NCBI RefSeq assembly: GCF_000785535.1
Contig: NZ_CP007595.1
Coordinates: forward strand, 2,626,439-2,690,438
DNA from: Arthrobacter sp. PAMC 25486
GTDB taxonomy: Bacteria > Actinomycetota > Actinomycetes > Actinomycetales > Micrococcaceae
Direction of reading: 5' to 3'
DNA length: 64,000 nt
Every line of letters begins with the position of its first letter. The first letter of the stretch is position 1. The notes under the pieces are model-generated. The model worked only from the letters and a program-made list of their open reading frames with translations, was not told where the DNA came from and did not search any database. Shown here piece after piece: positions 1 to 9,033 of the stretch. Made by a program: the position numbers and the translations under genes.

Positions 1-32
1 AGTTCGCTCTGCGGCTCGACGGTCGTGTTCAT
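1..32 (-). CDS. Possible 5' end of a gene cut by the window edge
   Basis: An ATG on the minus strand (30-32) opens ten sense codons reading MNTTVEPQSE before the window ends. A TAGGG sequence about seven bases upstream could be its ribosome binding site. Nothing can be said about function. It could also be chance, since only 32 bases are visible. Confidence 0.3.
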   Translation of the reverse strand, partial: MNTTVEPQSE

Positions 33-455
33 ATGGCGACCCTACAGGCTGAACGCGGCGAAGTAAGCTCTTCATCCCCTGAAGATTGATTCGCAAAGAT
101 GATCACTTTCTAGCTGAATCTCCAAGCCAAACAATTGCACTCACTTCTCACCGTCACGCGGCCACCACCAAAAATTCTTCCCGCAGGAGGTTCCTCTACC
201 GGGACACCCAACCACCGGACATGAATCAAATTGACTCGCTGCTCGTTGCGGCTGGATTTGGAGTTTGATCCGGCTGTAGTGAGACAACTGCAGCAATTTC
301 GTCTCACTACAGTCGGACCATTCCGCTAGCTTCCACGCTTTTCGTGGTCCAACACGAATGAGTCGGGCGGGACAGCAACGGTGACACGCAACTGAGAACA
401 GTGACATCAAATACGAGGATCTACAGCCGCGCGTGGCCCGGGTTGCTCTGGCGTG
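33..455. other. Intergenic stretch without a supported gene
   Basis: Short open frames on both strands here lack a convincing start, codon bias or recognisable product. The one clear structure is the hairpin at 269-317, listed separately. The stretch lies downstream of the minus-strand MetE-like gene. Confidence 0.6.
269..317. repeat. Long hairpin, 17-bp stem
   Basis: Positions 274-285 (CTGTAGTGAGAC) and 301-312 are perfect inverted repeats. With one G-T pair the stem extends to 269-285 / 301-317 around a 15-base loop. It lies 140 bases past the stop codon of the minus-strand MetE-like gene, so it may end that transcript, but there is no T-run. It is not the same sequence as the other palindrome families in the window. 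Confidence 0.6.
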
Positions 456-1556
456 TTAGGCGTTGGCTGCCTCGATGATGTCGGCGTGCAGGCGCAACAG
501 GGGTGCCGTTCGCTCTGCCGGGCCGCGGCCGAAACCGCATTCGGTGGCGATGCCGAACTCCGAGAAGCCTGCCTCGGCCACTGCGGGGCGGGCCGCTGCG
601 ATGCGGCGGGCCGCGCCGTCGACGCCGTCTTCGTGGTGCACCAGGCCCAAAAACAGCGCCGTTTCGGGGTGCAGCTCCAGGTTGGCCAGCGGCGCAAAGT
701 AGGCTGCGTCGTCGCGCTCGATGGGCACCGGCAAGTGCAGGAACTCGATGGGTCGGGTGATCTTCTCGGACAGCGCATTGGCCACGGCGGTCAGGTAGGT
801 GGCGTCCGAGGGCTCCACGAAGTGTTTCTCGGCGACGTCGCCGTAGCACAGGTGGATCCCGAACTGCACGTCGTCCGGAACGGCGGCGGCAACGGCGGCA
901 GCCATGGATGTCGCAGCCTCGATGATCCGTTCCGAGGAGGGGTCAGCACCCAGCACGTACCAGCAGTCTGGCGTGTTGCCGGCCACGGGAACTTGTTCAA
1001 TGTGGCTGAATTCAACGGCCAGGTCGATTTGGATGGCCAGGTCCTCTGCAGGGATGCCCGCCGCAATTTCCGCAATCTCCCGCCTGATGGCGTCAGCGTA
1101 GGCCGGGTAGACGGCGGGCTGGTCTGCAACGGCCACAAACGAACCCAGCGGGGCGAGCGGCGACGGAATGGCGACCTGGAAGCGGGTGCCTTGGGCTATG
1201 CTGCCGGCATCCCGCAGCGCCTTGAAATCCTGGTAGCTGGCCAGGGCTGCCTCGGCGTAGCCCAGCGGGCCGAACTTCAGCTCGGCGGCGGCCACGGTGC
1301 CGTCCAGGACAATTCTGCGCAGGTCGAAGCCGGCAATCATGAACGGCTCCCCCGGCACGCGGCTCAGGCCGTCAACAGCCTCAAACCTGGCGCCCTGGAA
1401 CAGGATCCAGTGGTAGCGTTCGCCGACTTCGCCGTCGGGGATGCGGGCAACGTGTCCGCCAAGGTTCTCGGCAACGATCGCCAGGGTGTCCTTGGCTGTG
1501 GGCTGGTTGATGGAGCCGACAAGGTGGGCCCCGCGGACTGCTGGAAGACTGGTCAT
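456..1556 (-). CDS. MetE-like (cobalamin-independent methionine synthase/UROD superfamily) protein
   Basis: A 366-residue protein related to the barrel domain of cobalamin-independent methionine synthase. The HLCYGD segment (about residue 244) and the TECGFGR segment near the C-terminus resemble the His/Cys zinc-ligand regions of that family. It is about half the length of full MetE and lacks its tandem N-terminal barrel, so it is unlikely to be the housekeeping enzyme. A methyltransferase or a lyase on a small thiol or acid is possible; the substrate is unknown. The ATG at 1556 (MTSLPAV) is preferred over an upstream TTG at 1580. It follows pstB on the same strand but is 158 bases away and probably separate. 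Confidence 0.7.
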   Translation of the reverse strand: MTSLPAVRGAHLVGSINQPTAKDTLAIVAENLGGHVARIPDGEVGERYHWILFQGARFEAVDGLSRVPGEPFMIAGFDLRRIVLDGTVAAAELKFGPLGYAEAALASYQDFKALRDAGSIAQGTRFQVAIPSPLAPLGSFVAVADQPAVYPAYADAIRREIAEIAAGIPAEDLAIQIDLAVEFSHIEQVPVAGNTPDCWYVLGADPSSERIIEAATSMAAAVAAAVPDDVQFGIHLCYGDVAEKHFVEPSDATYLTAVANALSEKITRPIEFLHLPVPIERDDAAYFAPLANLELHPETALFLGLVHHEDGVDGAARRIAAARPAVAEAGFSEFGIATECGFGRGPAERTAPLLRLHADIIEAANA

Positions 1557-1714
1557 GCTTCCAGCGTATCCCCGCGCCAAAACCCTGGAGATTTTTGCTC
1601 TTCACAGCCCCTTAACACTGGACAGCCGCACGTGCACACGCTACCGGCCGCACCGGGCACCCAAGGCGCCGATGGGCGCGGAAGGCGCGGGCCGCCGTCG
1701 TACATGGGAAACGG

Positions 1715-2494
1715 TTACCCGAAGCGGCCCGAGACGTAATCCTCGGTGGACTTCTGCGAGGGGTTGTTGAAGATGGTGGCAGTTTCTGCGTACTCAATGA
1801 GCTTGCCGGGCTTGCCGGTGCCGGCGATGTTGAAGAAGGCGGTCTTGTCGGACACACGGGCGGCCTGCTGCATGTTGTGGGTGACGATGACAACGGTGTA
1901 CTCGTCCTTGAGCTCGTTGATGAGGTCCTCAATGGCCAGGGTGGAGATGGGGTCGAGGGCGGAGCAGGGCTCGTCCATGAGGATCACGTCGGGCGAGACG
2001 GCGATGGCACGGGCGATGCACAGGCGCTGCTGCTGCCCGCCGGACAGGCCGGAACCGGGCTTCTCGAGGCGGTCCTTGACCTCGTTCCATAGGTTGGCGC
2101 CGCGCAGGGACTTCTCCACGAGCGCCTCGGCGTCGGACTTGGGCATGCGGCGGTTGTTCAGCTTGACGCCGGCCAGCACGTTGTCGCGGATGCTCATGGT
2201 GGGGAACGGGTTGGGGCGCTGGAACACCATGCCGATCTGGCTGCGCACCGTCACGGGGTCCACGCCGTCGGCATAGAGGTTGTCACCGTCGAGGAGCACC
2301 TTGCCCTCGACGCGGGCGCCGGGGATGACCTCGTGCATGCGGTTCAAGGTGCGCAGGAACGTGGACTTGCCACAGCCGGAGGGGCCGATGAAGGCTGTCA
2401 CGGACTTGGCCTCAATGGTGATGTTGACGTCCTCCACGGCACGGAAATCGCCGTAGTACACATTCAAATCACTGACATCAATACGTTTGGACAT
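1715..2494 (-). CDS. pstB: Phosphate ABC transporter ATP-binding protein PstB
   Basis: A 259-residue ATPase that powers high-affinity phosphate import through PstC and PstA on the cytoplasmic face. Walker A is GPSGCGKST (37-45), the ABC signature LSGGQQQR (150-157), Walker B VILMDEP (170-176), followed by the [12 protein letters not shown] switch region; these are typical of PstB. The start is the ATG at 2494, giving MSKRIDV; the open frame extends further upstream but that part overlaps pstA. It is the last gene of pstSCAB, 26 bases after pstA. No phoU follows. Confidence 0.96.
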   Translation of the reverse strand: MSKRIDVSDLNVYYGDFRAVEDVNITIEAKSVTAFIGPSGCGKSTFLRTLNRMHEVIPGARVEGKVLLDGDNLYADGVDPVTVRSQIGMVFQRPNPFPTMSIRDNVLAGVKLNNRRMPKSDAEALVEKSLRGANLWNEVKDRLEKPGSGLSGGQQQRLCIARAIAVSPDVILMDEPCSALDPISTLAIEDLINELKDEYTVVIVTHNMQQAARVSDKTAFFNIAGTGKPGKLIEYAETATIFNNPSQKSTEDYVSGRFG

Positions 2495-2520
2495 AACTGG
2501 AATTCCGTTCAAAAAGTAAG

Positions 2521-3627
2521 TTAGCGGCCGGTTTTCGGCGCAAAGAGGCGGGCCACCATGCGGGCGCCGAGGTTCAGGAGCATGACGAGGATGATCAGCA
2601 GCAGCGCCGCAGCCCAGGCACGCTGCGTGGATGGGTCGGCGTTGGACGGCGAGGTGGGCGTCATGATCTGTGTGTAGATAAACGTGGGCAGCGACGACAT
2701 CCAGCCGGCGAAAACGTTCATGTTGATGGTGGTGGCGAAGCCTGCCGTGACGAGCAGCGGTGCGGTCTCGCCGATGACCCGGGCAATGGCCAGGGTGACA
2801 CCCGAGGCGATGCCCGAGATCGCCGTCGGAATGACCACCTTCAGGATGGTGCGCCACTTCCGTACGCCCAAGGCGTAGGCGGCCTCGCGCAGCTCGTTCG
2901 GGACGATCTTGAGCATTTCCTCGCTGGAGCGCACCACCACCGGAATCATGAGCACGGACAGCGCGACGGCGGCCACGAACCCTGTCTTGGTACCGGGGCC
3001 CAGGATCATGGCGAAGAAGGCGGCCGCAAACAGGCCGGCCACGATCGAGGGGATGCCCGTCATAACGTCGACCAGGAAGGTGATGACCTTCGAAAACTTG
3101 TTGCCGGCGCTGTATTCCACCAGGTAGATGGCGGTGAGCAGGCCCACCGGCACGGAGATGATGGTGGCCCATAGGGTGATCAGCACCGAGCCCATGAGTG
3201 CGTGGTAGACGCCACCCAAGACCGGGGTGCCGTCCTTCACCGATGCATTGTCGACGGCGCCCGTCACACCATTCATTGAGGTGCTCAGGAAGCCGGGGGT
3301 CAGCAGGCCGGGGACACCGTTGACGAGGACGGTCCAGATGACCGAAATCAAGGGCAGCAGGGCCACCAGGAATGCGCCGAGCACCAGCGAGGTCATCATC
3401 TTGTCGGTGGCCTTGCGGCGGCCCTCCACCACTGCGGCGGAGACGACGTTGGCGACGGTGAAAAGCACTGCGGAGAGTACGGCCCAGCCAAAGACGTTAA
3501 AGCCGATGAGCGACATCAGGGCTGCCGCAACAATGATGGCTCCGATGGCGATCACCCAGGGGGTGTAGCGCGGGAGGCGGCCGCGGGTCAGCGCCGAGCG
3601 CTTGCGTTCAGTCATGAGCGTGGCCAT
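2521..3627 (-). CDS. pstA: Phosphate ABC transporter permease PstA
   Basis: A 368-residue inner-membrane permease. It has two extra N-terminal hydrophobic segments (about 25-75), a further helix near 95, and a binding-protein-dependent transport domain with the [11 protein letters not shown] coupling loop that contacts PstB. The ATG at 3627 is one base after the pstC stop, implying translational coupling; an alternative ATG four codons in (3615) would give 364 residues. Partner of PstC in the phosphate channel. Confidence 0.95.
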   Translation of the reverse strand: MATLMTERKRSALTRGRLPRYTPWVIAIGAIIVAAALMSLIGFNVFGWAVLSAVLFTVANVVSAAVVEGRRKATDKMMTSLVLGAFLVALLPLISVIWTVLVNGVPGLLTPGFLSTSMNGVTGAVDNASVKDGTPVLGGVYHALMGSVLITLWATIISVPVGLLTAIYLVEYSAGNKFSKVITFLVDVMTGIPSIVAGLFAAAFFAMILGPGTKTGFVAAVALSVLMIPVVVRSSEEMLKIVPNELREAAYALGVRKWRTILKVVIPTAISGIASGVTLAIARVIGETAPLLVTAGFATTINMNVFAGWMSSLPTFIYTQIMTPTSPSNADPSTQRAWAAALLLIILVMLLNLGARMVARLFAPKTGR

Positions 3628-3628
3628 G

Positions 3629-4576
3629 CTAGTTGGCTCCCGAGAATTCTTTGTGGCGGTTGATGATCCAACGGGCCACCATGTTCACCGCGAGAGTGAT
3701 GAGGAACAGGACGAGTCCGGCGGCGATGAGTTCGTGCATGCGCAGGCCGAATGCTTCCGGGAAGTCCAGGGCGATCTCGGCGGCAATGGTTTGGTTGCCG
3801 GAACGGATCAGGGAGGCGATCAGCGGCCCCGAGGAGAGCACCAGGGCAACGGCCATGGTCTCACCAAGCGCGCGGCCCAATCCCAGCATGACGGCGCTGA
3901 TGATGCCGCCGCGGGCGAAGGGCAGAACTGCCATGCGGATCATTTCCCACCGGGTGGCGCCCAGTGCCAGCGCCGCTTCTTGGTGCAGCATGGGGGCCTG
4001 CAGGAAAATCTCCCGGGTGAGTGAGGCGATGATGGGCAGGACCATGACGGCGAGGACAATGCCGGCCGTCAAAATGGTTTTACCGGTGCCGGAGGCGGGT
4101 CCGGCGAAGATGGGGATCCAGCCAAGGTTGTCGGCCAGCCACGCGTAGGGCGCCTTCAGCGAGGAGGCGAGGAAGCTTGCACCCCAGGCACCGTAAACAA
4201 CTGAAGGGATGGCTGCCAGGAGGTCCACCACATAACCCAGGCCCCGGGCCAGACGGCGCGGGGCGTAGTGCGAGATAAACAAGGCCACCGCCACGCCGAT
4301 GGGGGTGGCGATCAACAGGGCAATGGTGGCGGCGATCAAGGTGCCGATGACGATGGGGAAGATGTAGGAGAAGAACCCCTCTCCCCCGGTAATGTCGGCT
4401 GCCGGGGCGCCAAAGGTTGGCAGTGCCTGGACTACAAGGAACAGGGCAACCGCAAACAGCACGGCGACAATGAGCGCACCGGCACCCAGAGCCGCACCGG
4501 AGAAGACTTTATCTCCGATGCGGCCTGCTCCGGCTGGCCCTTTACCCGATACGGGTGCGAGCTTCGTGGTGGACAA
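3629..4576 (-). CDS. pstC: Phosphate ABC transporter permease PstC
   Basis: A 315-residue permease with about six membrane helices and the EAALALGATRWEM coupling motif for the ATPase. It pairs with PstA to form the phosphate channel. The start appears to be TTG at 4576, because no ATG lies in frame near the expected N-terminus; a weak GAAAG precedes it. Gene order pstS-pstC-pstA-pstB is canonical and the intergenic gaps are short (30, 1 and 26 bases). Confidence 0.94.
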   Translation of the reverse strand: MSTTKLAPVSGKGPAGAGRIGDKVFSGAALGAGALIVAVLFAVALFLVVQALPTFGAPAADITGGEGFFSYIFPIVIGTLIAATIALLIATPIGVAVALFISHYAPRRLARGLGYVVDLLAAIPSVVYGAWGASFLASSLKAPYAWLADNLGWIPIFAGPASGTGKTILTAGIVLAVMVLPIIASLTREIFLQAPMLHQEAALALGATRWEMIRMAVLPFARGGIISAVMLGLGRALGETMAVALVLSSGPLIASLIRSGNQTIAAEIALDFPEAFGLRMHELIAAGLVLFLITLAVNMVARWIINRHKEFSGAN

Positions 4577-4606
4577 TCCAGTACTTTCGTTTGGCGTGTG
4601 CCGTGC

Positions 4607-5725
4607 TTACTTGGCGACGCTGATGGAGTCGATCGCTGTCTTGGCCTTCGCTGCAAGGTCAGCTGACAGCGGGGCGCTCTTGGCGGCGTCGGCTGCCTGC
4701 TGCTGGCCTTCATCGCTGAGGACGAAGGTTCCGAAGGCCTTGACCAGGTCGGCTGTGGCGGCGTCGGGGTAGGAGGCACAGAGCACGCCGTAGGAAACCA
4801 GCACGGCCGGGTAGGCGCCGGCCACGGTGGTGGTGCGGTCAAGCTTCAGGGAGAGGTCGTTGGCGCTGCGGCCTTCAACGATCGTCGCGGCGTCGACTGC
4901 CTTGGCTGCGGCCTCTGCGGTGACGGGGACGAAGGAATCTCCAACCTTCAACTCAACCTTGCCCAGTGCGTCGGTGACGGCCGAGTCATCGGCGTACGTG
5001 ATGGCGCCGGCGGTCTCGGTGACCGTCTTGACAACACCGGAGGTGCCCTTGGCGTTCTCGCCGGGCAGTGAGGTGGGCCAGTCGCCTGACTTCGCATCCG
5101 TCCACACGCTGGAGGCGGCTGCGGCCAGGTAGTCGGTGAAGTTCTCGGTGGTGCCCGAGTTGTCCGAGCGGTGCACGGGCGTGATGGCCAGGTCCGGCAG
5201 GGTGGCGTCCGGGTTGGCGGCCTTGATGGCTGCGTCGTTCCAGTTCTTGATGTCGCCGCGGAAGATCTTGGCGATGGTGTCGGCGTCGAGCTTGAGGTCC
5301 TTGACCCCTTCAACGTTGAACGCGACAGCGATCGGGGAAATGTACCAGGGGATGTTGATGGCGCCGTCGGGGCCGCACTTTTCCTGGGCGGAGGCGAGCT
5401 CTTCGTCCTTCAGGTACGCGTCGGATCCGGCGAACTGCACAGCGCCTGCGATCAGGGCCTTGCGTCCTGCGCCGGAGCCTTCGGGTGAGTACTGGATCTT
5501 GGCGCCGGAGTTGGCGGACTCGAAGCCGGCCTTCCACGCGTCCATTGCTGCGGAGATGGAGCTGGCGCCGGTGCCGGTCAGGGTGCCGGTGACGGAGGCG
5601 CCTGCCGAGGTGCTGGTTGATCCGCCGTCTGCCGGGGGAACAACGCTGTCAGTGCCGCACGCTGTCAGTGCCAATGCGCCGACGGTCAGTACTGCTGCCA
5701 CACGGCCGATGTGAAGTGCCTTCAC
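4607..5725 (-). CDS. pstS: Phosphate-binding lipoprotein PstS
   Basis: A 372-residue extracytoplasmic phosphate receptor. The N-terminus is a lipoprotein signal with lipobox LTAC (Cys 23), then a Ser/Thr-rich linker and a phosphate-binding fold. Phosphate-contact segments such as GTGASS, SGAGRKALI, FAGSDAYL and RSDNSGTTENF are visible. The start chosen is GTG 5725, seven bases after an AGAGG ribosome binding site; upstream ATG (5761) and longer starts would spoil the signal peptide. First gene of the pst operon and the most probable direct target of the PHO box at 5808-5825. Confidence 0.95.
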   Translation of the reverse strand: MKALHIGRVAAVLTVGALALTACGTDSVVPPADGGSTSTSAGASVTGTLTGTGASSISAAMDAWKAGFESANSGAKIQYSPEGSGAGRKALIAGAVQFAGSDAYLKDEELASAQEKCGPDGAINIPWYISPIAVAFNVEGVKDLKLDADTIAKIFRGDIKNWNDAAIKAANPDATLPDLAITPVHRSDNSGTTENFTDYLAAAASSVWTDAKSGDWPTSLPGENAKGTSGVVKTVTETAGAITYADDSAVTDALGKVELKVGDSFVPVTAEAAAKAVDAATIVEGRSANDLSLKLDRTTTVAGAYPAVLVSYGVLCASYPDAATADLVKAFGTFVLSDEGQQQAADAAKSAPLSADLAAKAKTAIDSISVAK

Positions 5726-5807
5726 GTTTTTACCTCTTCGATGGGTTGCATTGCGATTCATTACTCCTTGAGCGTAGGAGTCCGAGGTAAAGCGCTGGCC
5801 CCTCCAA

Positions 5808-5825
5808 GGTGAACGCAAGGTTAAC
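5808..5825 (-). promoter_or_regulatory. PHO box (PhoP-type direct repeat) upstream of pstS
   Basis: On the minus strand, GTTAACC then GTTCACC recur with an 11-base period. That is the geometry of the direct-repeat units bound by PhoP in Streptomyces and other actinobacteria. The box is 83 bases before the pstS GTG, with a TACGCT -10-like hexamer downstream (5771-5776). Phosphate-starvation control of pstSCAB is inferred from motif and context. Confidence 0.7.
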
Positions 5826-5905
5826 GCTGTTGGGATTCTTGGAAATCGGCCGTGTTTCCAACACATAATGTACGACGCCGGTCACATCAGCCCCGCTTCC
5901 ACCGT

Positions 5906-6057
5906 CGAGAAGGGGGCAAACCCGCCGGCGCCCAGAGGCCGTTTCCGCGAGAATGGGTTCAACCCGCGAAATGGGCGCCACTTTGGCGGCATGTCACGGG
6001 GTGGACCCATCTTCGGCGAAAAGAACGCTCCACGGTGCGGGTTTGGCCCCCTTCTCG
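5906..6057. repeat. Intergenic repeat cluster: three copies of a 20-bp unit
   Basis: The unit CGAGAATGGGTTCAACCCGC occurs at 5948-5967. A close relative lies at 5906-5925 in the same orientation, and another on the opposite strand at 6037-6057, so the outer two form a long inverted repeat. The same unit recurs upstream of ftsH (37241-37260). The cluster sits between divergent pstS and the FUSC gene. No coding potential is evident. Confidence 0.65.
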
Positions 6058-6240
6058 GCGCGGCATCTGGGTGGAACGAAGCCACCCGACACCCTCAGCT
6101 TCCATCGCCGGGCCCGCCCCCATCCGCCGGACAGTCTCAAGAAGCGGGGCTGGTGCGGCCGGCCGCGACCGGGCGCCAACGCACCGCCAGCGCACCGCCG
6201 CCGCGCCGGCCTGCCGGTAGGGACGCATAGACTGTCCACC

Positions 6241-7371
6241 ATGAACGAAGCCCCGGCAGAGCCAACCCAGGTGGCCGCGACCGTGCTGTTTCTGCGGCGG
6301 CGGATCCGGTTGGGGCTGCGCCGCAGCGCCAGCTCGGTGCTCCCGGCGTTACTCATGGCGTTTTGTGCCGTGGGCGCCTACTACTTCTCCGAACTGGTGC
6401 TGGGCCATCAGGGACCGTTGTTTGCTGCCACCAGCGCCATCATTGCGCTCGGTTTTTCCCGGGATCCACGCCTGCGCCGGGTCCTTGAGGTGGGCCTTGG
6501 CTGCACCATCGGCATTGCCCTGGGTGATCTCCTGCTGCACTGGCTGGGTGCGGGGATCTGGCAGGCGGTCCTGGTGTTGTTCCTGTCCATCCTGCTGGCA
6601 AGGTTTCTGGACAGCGGCGCCATCTTCACCACGCAGCTGGCCCTGCAGTCGCTCCTTGTGGTGTTGCTGCCCATGCCGGCCGGCGGGCCGTTCACCCGCA
6701 GCCTGGACGCCGTCGTGGGTGGTTGTTTCGCCCTCGCCGCCACGCTGCTGCTGCCGCGGGACCCCCGGCGCGAGCCCAAGGACGATCTCAAGGAGGTCCT
6801 AGGCGAGCTCTCCCTGGTGCTGCGCGAATGCGCTTCGGCCCTGTCCTACAACGATTCCACCACCGCCTGGCATGCCCTGGTCCGTGCCCGCAGCCAGCAG
6901 CCGCGCATCGATGCCATGCGCCAGGGACTGCGCGGGTCGGTGGAGATTGCCAAGCTTTCCCCGCTGTACCGCCGGCACCTGCAGGAAGTTGAGGGGCTTT
7001 CGAAGCTCATGGTGCGGGTGGATTACGCCATGCGATCCAGCCGTGTTTTGGCACGGCGGCTGGCCAGTGTCATCAACAACGCCGCCCTCTCGGACAGCGG
7101 TTCCGTCCACCTGGCCGAGGTCATGAGCGAGACCGCCACGGCGGTGGATGAGCTGGGCGCGGCTCTCTCCGACACCACCTCGCGGGCCACCCTTTCCCAC
7201 GCGCGAGACGCCCTGGCCGATATCGCCACCCGCCTGCATCCGCAAAAGTTGGACATCACCCGGATGGAGGGCGAGACCGTGGTACTGCTCTTCCGCACGC
7301 TCATGGTCGACCTGCTGGAGGCCGCCAACATGGACCCCACCGAGGCCCGCTCGCTCCTACCTGACCTCTGA
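6241..7371 (+). CDS. FUSC-family membrane protein (aromatic acid exporter-like)
   Basis: A 376-residue protein with about five or six closely spaced hydrophobic segments in residues 25-180, followed by a long helical cytoplasmic domain. This is the layout of the FUSC/aromatic acid exporter family (ArAE, YgaH-like). Members are associated with efflux of aromatic acids or toxic organic compounds; the substrate here is unknown. The start is ATG 6241; the frame is open further upstream but runs through the intergenic repeat cluster, so a longer protein is unlikely. Divergent from pstS. Confidence 0.75.
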   Translation: MNEAPAEPTQVAATVLFLRRRIRLGLRRSASSVLPALLMAFCAVGAYYFSELVLGHQGPLFAATSAIIALGFSRDPRLRRVLEVGLGCTIGIALGDLLLHWLGAGIWQAVLVLFLSILLARFLDSGAIFTTQLALQSLLVVLLPMPAGGPFTRSLDAVVGGCFALAATLLLPRDPRREPKDDLKEVLGELSLVLRECASALSYNDSTTAWHALVRARSQQPRIDAMRQGLRGSVEIAKLSPLYRRHLQEVEGLSKLMVRVDYAMRSSRVLARRLASVINNAALSDSGSVHLAEVMSETATAVDELGAALSDTTSRATLSHARDALADIATRLHPQKLDITRMEGETVVLLFRTLMVDLLEAANMDPTEARSLLPDL

Positions 7372-7405
7372 CCACCTGATTCCCAACTGCCTGACTTTTG
7401 GAAGC

Positions 7406-7430
7406 ACGACGGCGGATTCCCCGCCTTTGC
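7406..7430 (+). terminator. Probable terminator of the FUSC gene
   Basis: GGCGG ATTCC CCGCC followed by TTTGC, preceded by AGCACGAC. The stem is short (5 bp), but the ACGACGGCGG lead-in is the same as at the ppa and peptide-transporter terminators in this window. Confidence 0.5.
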
Positions 7431-7541
7431 TGCCCTGCCGGGCTGTGCCCCTCCCGTGGTCTGCGCCCATCGGCTGGGCATCATCACCCGGCACCACCGC
7501 CCCAGTGCCATCGTGTCAGTGCCCGGGGATAGGGTTGCATC

Positions 7542-8954
7542 ATGGCAACAAAGAGCACAAAGAACAACGCCGGGCAGAACTTCCGCTGCACCGAATGCGG
7601 CTGGAGCGCCGTCAAATGGGTGGGTCGCTGCGGTGAATGCCAGGCATGGGGAACCCTGGAGGAGGTTGGCACCGTCGTCATCAGGACCACTGCGGCCACA
7701 ACGGTGGTGCGCCCAGCGCAACTCATTTCAGAGGTGGACGCCTCCAAGGCCGCGCATAACCTCACGGGCGTGCCCGAGCTCGACCGCGTTCTGGGAGGTG
7801 GCATGGTGCCGGGTGCCGTGATACTGCTGGCGGGGGAACCCGGCGTCGGAAAATCCACGCTGCTCCTTGACGTTGCCGCCAAGTTTGCCCGCAATGAGCA
7901 CGGCCGGGAACCGCAAAAGGTGCTGTACCTGACGGGCGAGGAATCCGCGGCCCAGGTGAAGCTGCGCGCCGAACGCATTGGCGCCGTCGCGGACACCTTG
8001 TATTTGGGTGCGGAAACCGATCTTGGCACCGCCCTTGGCCAGGTCGAGGCCGTCAAGCCCACCCTGCTGATCGTGGATTCGGTGCAGACGTTTAGCAGCG
8101 CCATGGTGGACGGCAGCGCCGGCGGGGTGTCGCAGGTGCGTGAAGTTGCTGCCTCGCTCATTGCTGCGGCCAAGCGGCTGAACATGACCACGCTGCTGGT
8201 GGGCCATGTGACCAAGGATGGTTCCATTGCCGGGCCGCGGCTGCTGGAGCACCTGGTGGATGTTGTCTGTCAGTTCGACGGCGAGCGCCACTCGCGCCTG
8301 CGCCTGTTGCGGGCAGTCAAGAACAGGTACGGCCAAACCGATGAGGTGGGTTGCTTCGACCTGACGGATGACGGCATTGAGGGCCTGGCCGATCCGAGCG
8401 GGCTGTTCACCACGCGCACCACCACGCCCGTGTCCGGGACCTGCATTACGGTCACCATGGAGGGGCGCCGGCCCCTGCTGGCCGAGGTCCAGGCACTGCT
8501 GACACCGTCCGTGGGTTCGCAGCCGCGGCGCACGGTGAGCGGGCTGGACTCCACCCGCATCGGCATGCTGCTTGCCGTGCTGCAGCAGCGGGCCGGGCTC
8601 CGCCTGGATGCCGATGACAGCTATGTGGCAACGGTGGGCGGGGCGCGGCTGAGCGAGCCCGCCATGGACCTTGCCGTGGCACTGTCAATCGTCTCCGCCA
8701 AGACCAACAAGGTGGTGCACCACAAGATGGTGGCCTTCGGAGAGGTGGGGTTGGCGGGTGAGGTTCGTCCCGTGCCGGGCATCAATCAGCGCATCCAGGA
8801 GGCCAGCCGTCTTGGCTACACGCACGCTCTGGTTCCCAAGAGCAGCACCGGTCCCGGCCCCATCCCACCGGATTTCACGGTGAAGGAGATCGAGCACATT
8901 GCGGAGGCCACCGAGCTCATCCGGCACGGTTCAACGGGCCCCTACGGCAGTTAG
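7542..8954 (+). CDS. radA: DNA repair protein RadA
   Basis: A 470-residue RecA-related helicase that promotes branch migration during recombinational repair. An N-terminal four-cysteine zinc finger (C16, C19, C30, C33) precedes the RecA-like core with Walker A GEPGVGKST (98-106). The RadA motif reads KNRYG (260-264; usually KNRFG), and the C-terminal domain resembles the Lon protease domain but lacks its catalytic function. The start is ATG 7542. It lies 79 bases before disA, a pairing conserved in actinobacteria and firmicutes. Confidence 0.96.
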   Translation: MATKSTKNNAGQNFRCTECGWSAVKWVGRCGECQAWGTLEEVGTVVIRTTAATTVVRPAQLISEVDASKAAHNLTGVPELDRVLGGGMVPGAVILLAGEPGVGKSTLLLDVAAKFARNEHGREPQKVLYLTGEESAAQVKLRAERIGAVADTLYLGAETDLGTALGQVEAVKPTLLIVDSVQTFSSAMVDGSAGGVSQVREVAASLIAAAKRLNMTTLLVGHVTKDGSIAGPRLLEHLVDVVCQFDGERHSRLRLLRAVKNRYGQTDEVGCFDLTDDGIEGLADPSGLFTTRTTTPVSGTCITVTMEGRRPLLAEVQALLTPSVGSQPRRTVSGLDSTRIGMLLAVLQQRAGLRLDADDSYVATVGGARLSEPAMDLAVALSIVSAKTNKVVHHKMVAFGEVGLAGEVRPVPGINQRIQEASRLGYTHALVPKSSTGPGPIPPDFTVKEIEHIAEATELIRHGSTGPYGS

Positions 8955-9033
8955 CCCGCACCGCTGCGCTTTCACACTATTATGGGCAGTGTGACTTGCC
9001 CGGATTCCCGTGCTTAAAAAGAAGGAACTGCCA

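Noticed and set aside
261..273. 16S rRNA start (GAGTTTGATCC)
   Set aside because: Only about 11 bases match; the following sequence is a hairpin, not rRNA.
453..1739. 428-codon plus-strand open frame
   Set aside because: Antisense to the MetE-like gene and running into pstB; Gly/Val/Arg-rich translation without motifs. It is a high-GC shadow frame.
1715..3172. 485-residue pstB with N-terminal extension
   Set aside because: The first 226 codons are out of frame with pstA on the same strand and give an Arg/His-rich translation; the real start is ATG 2494.
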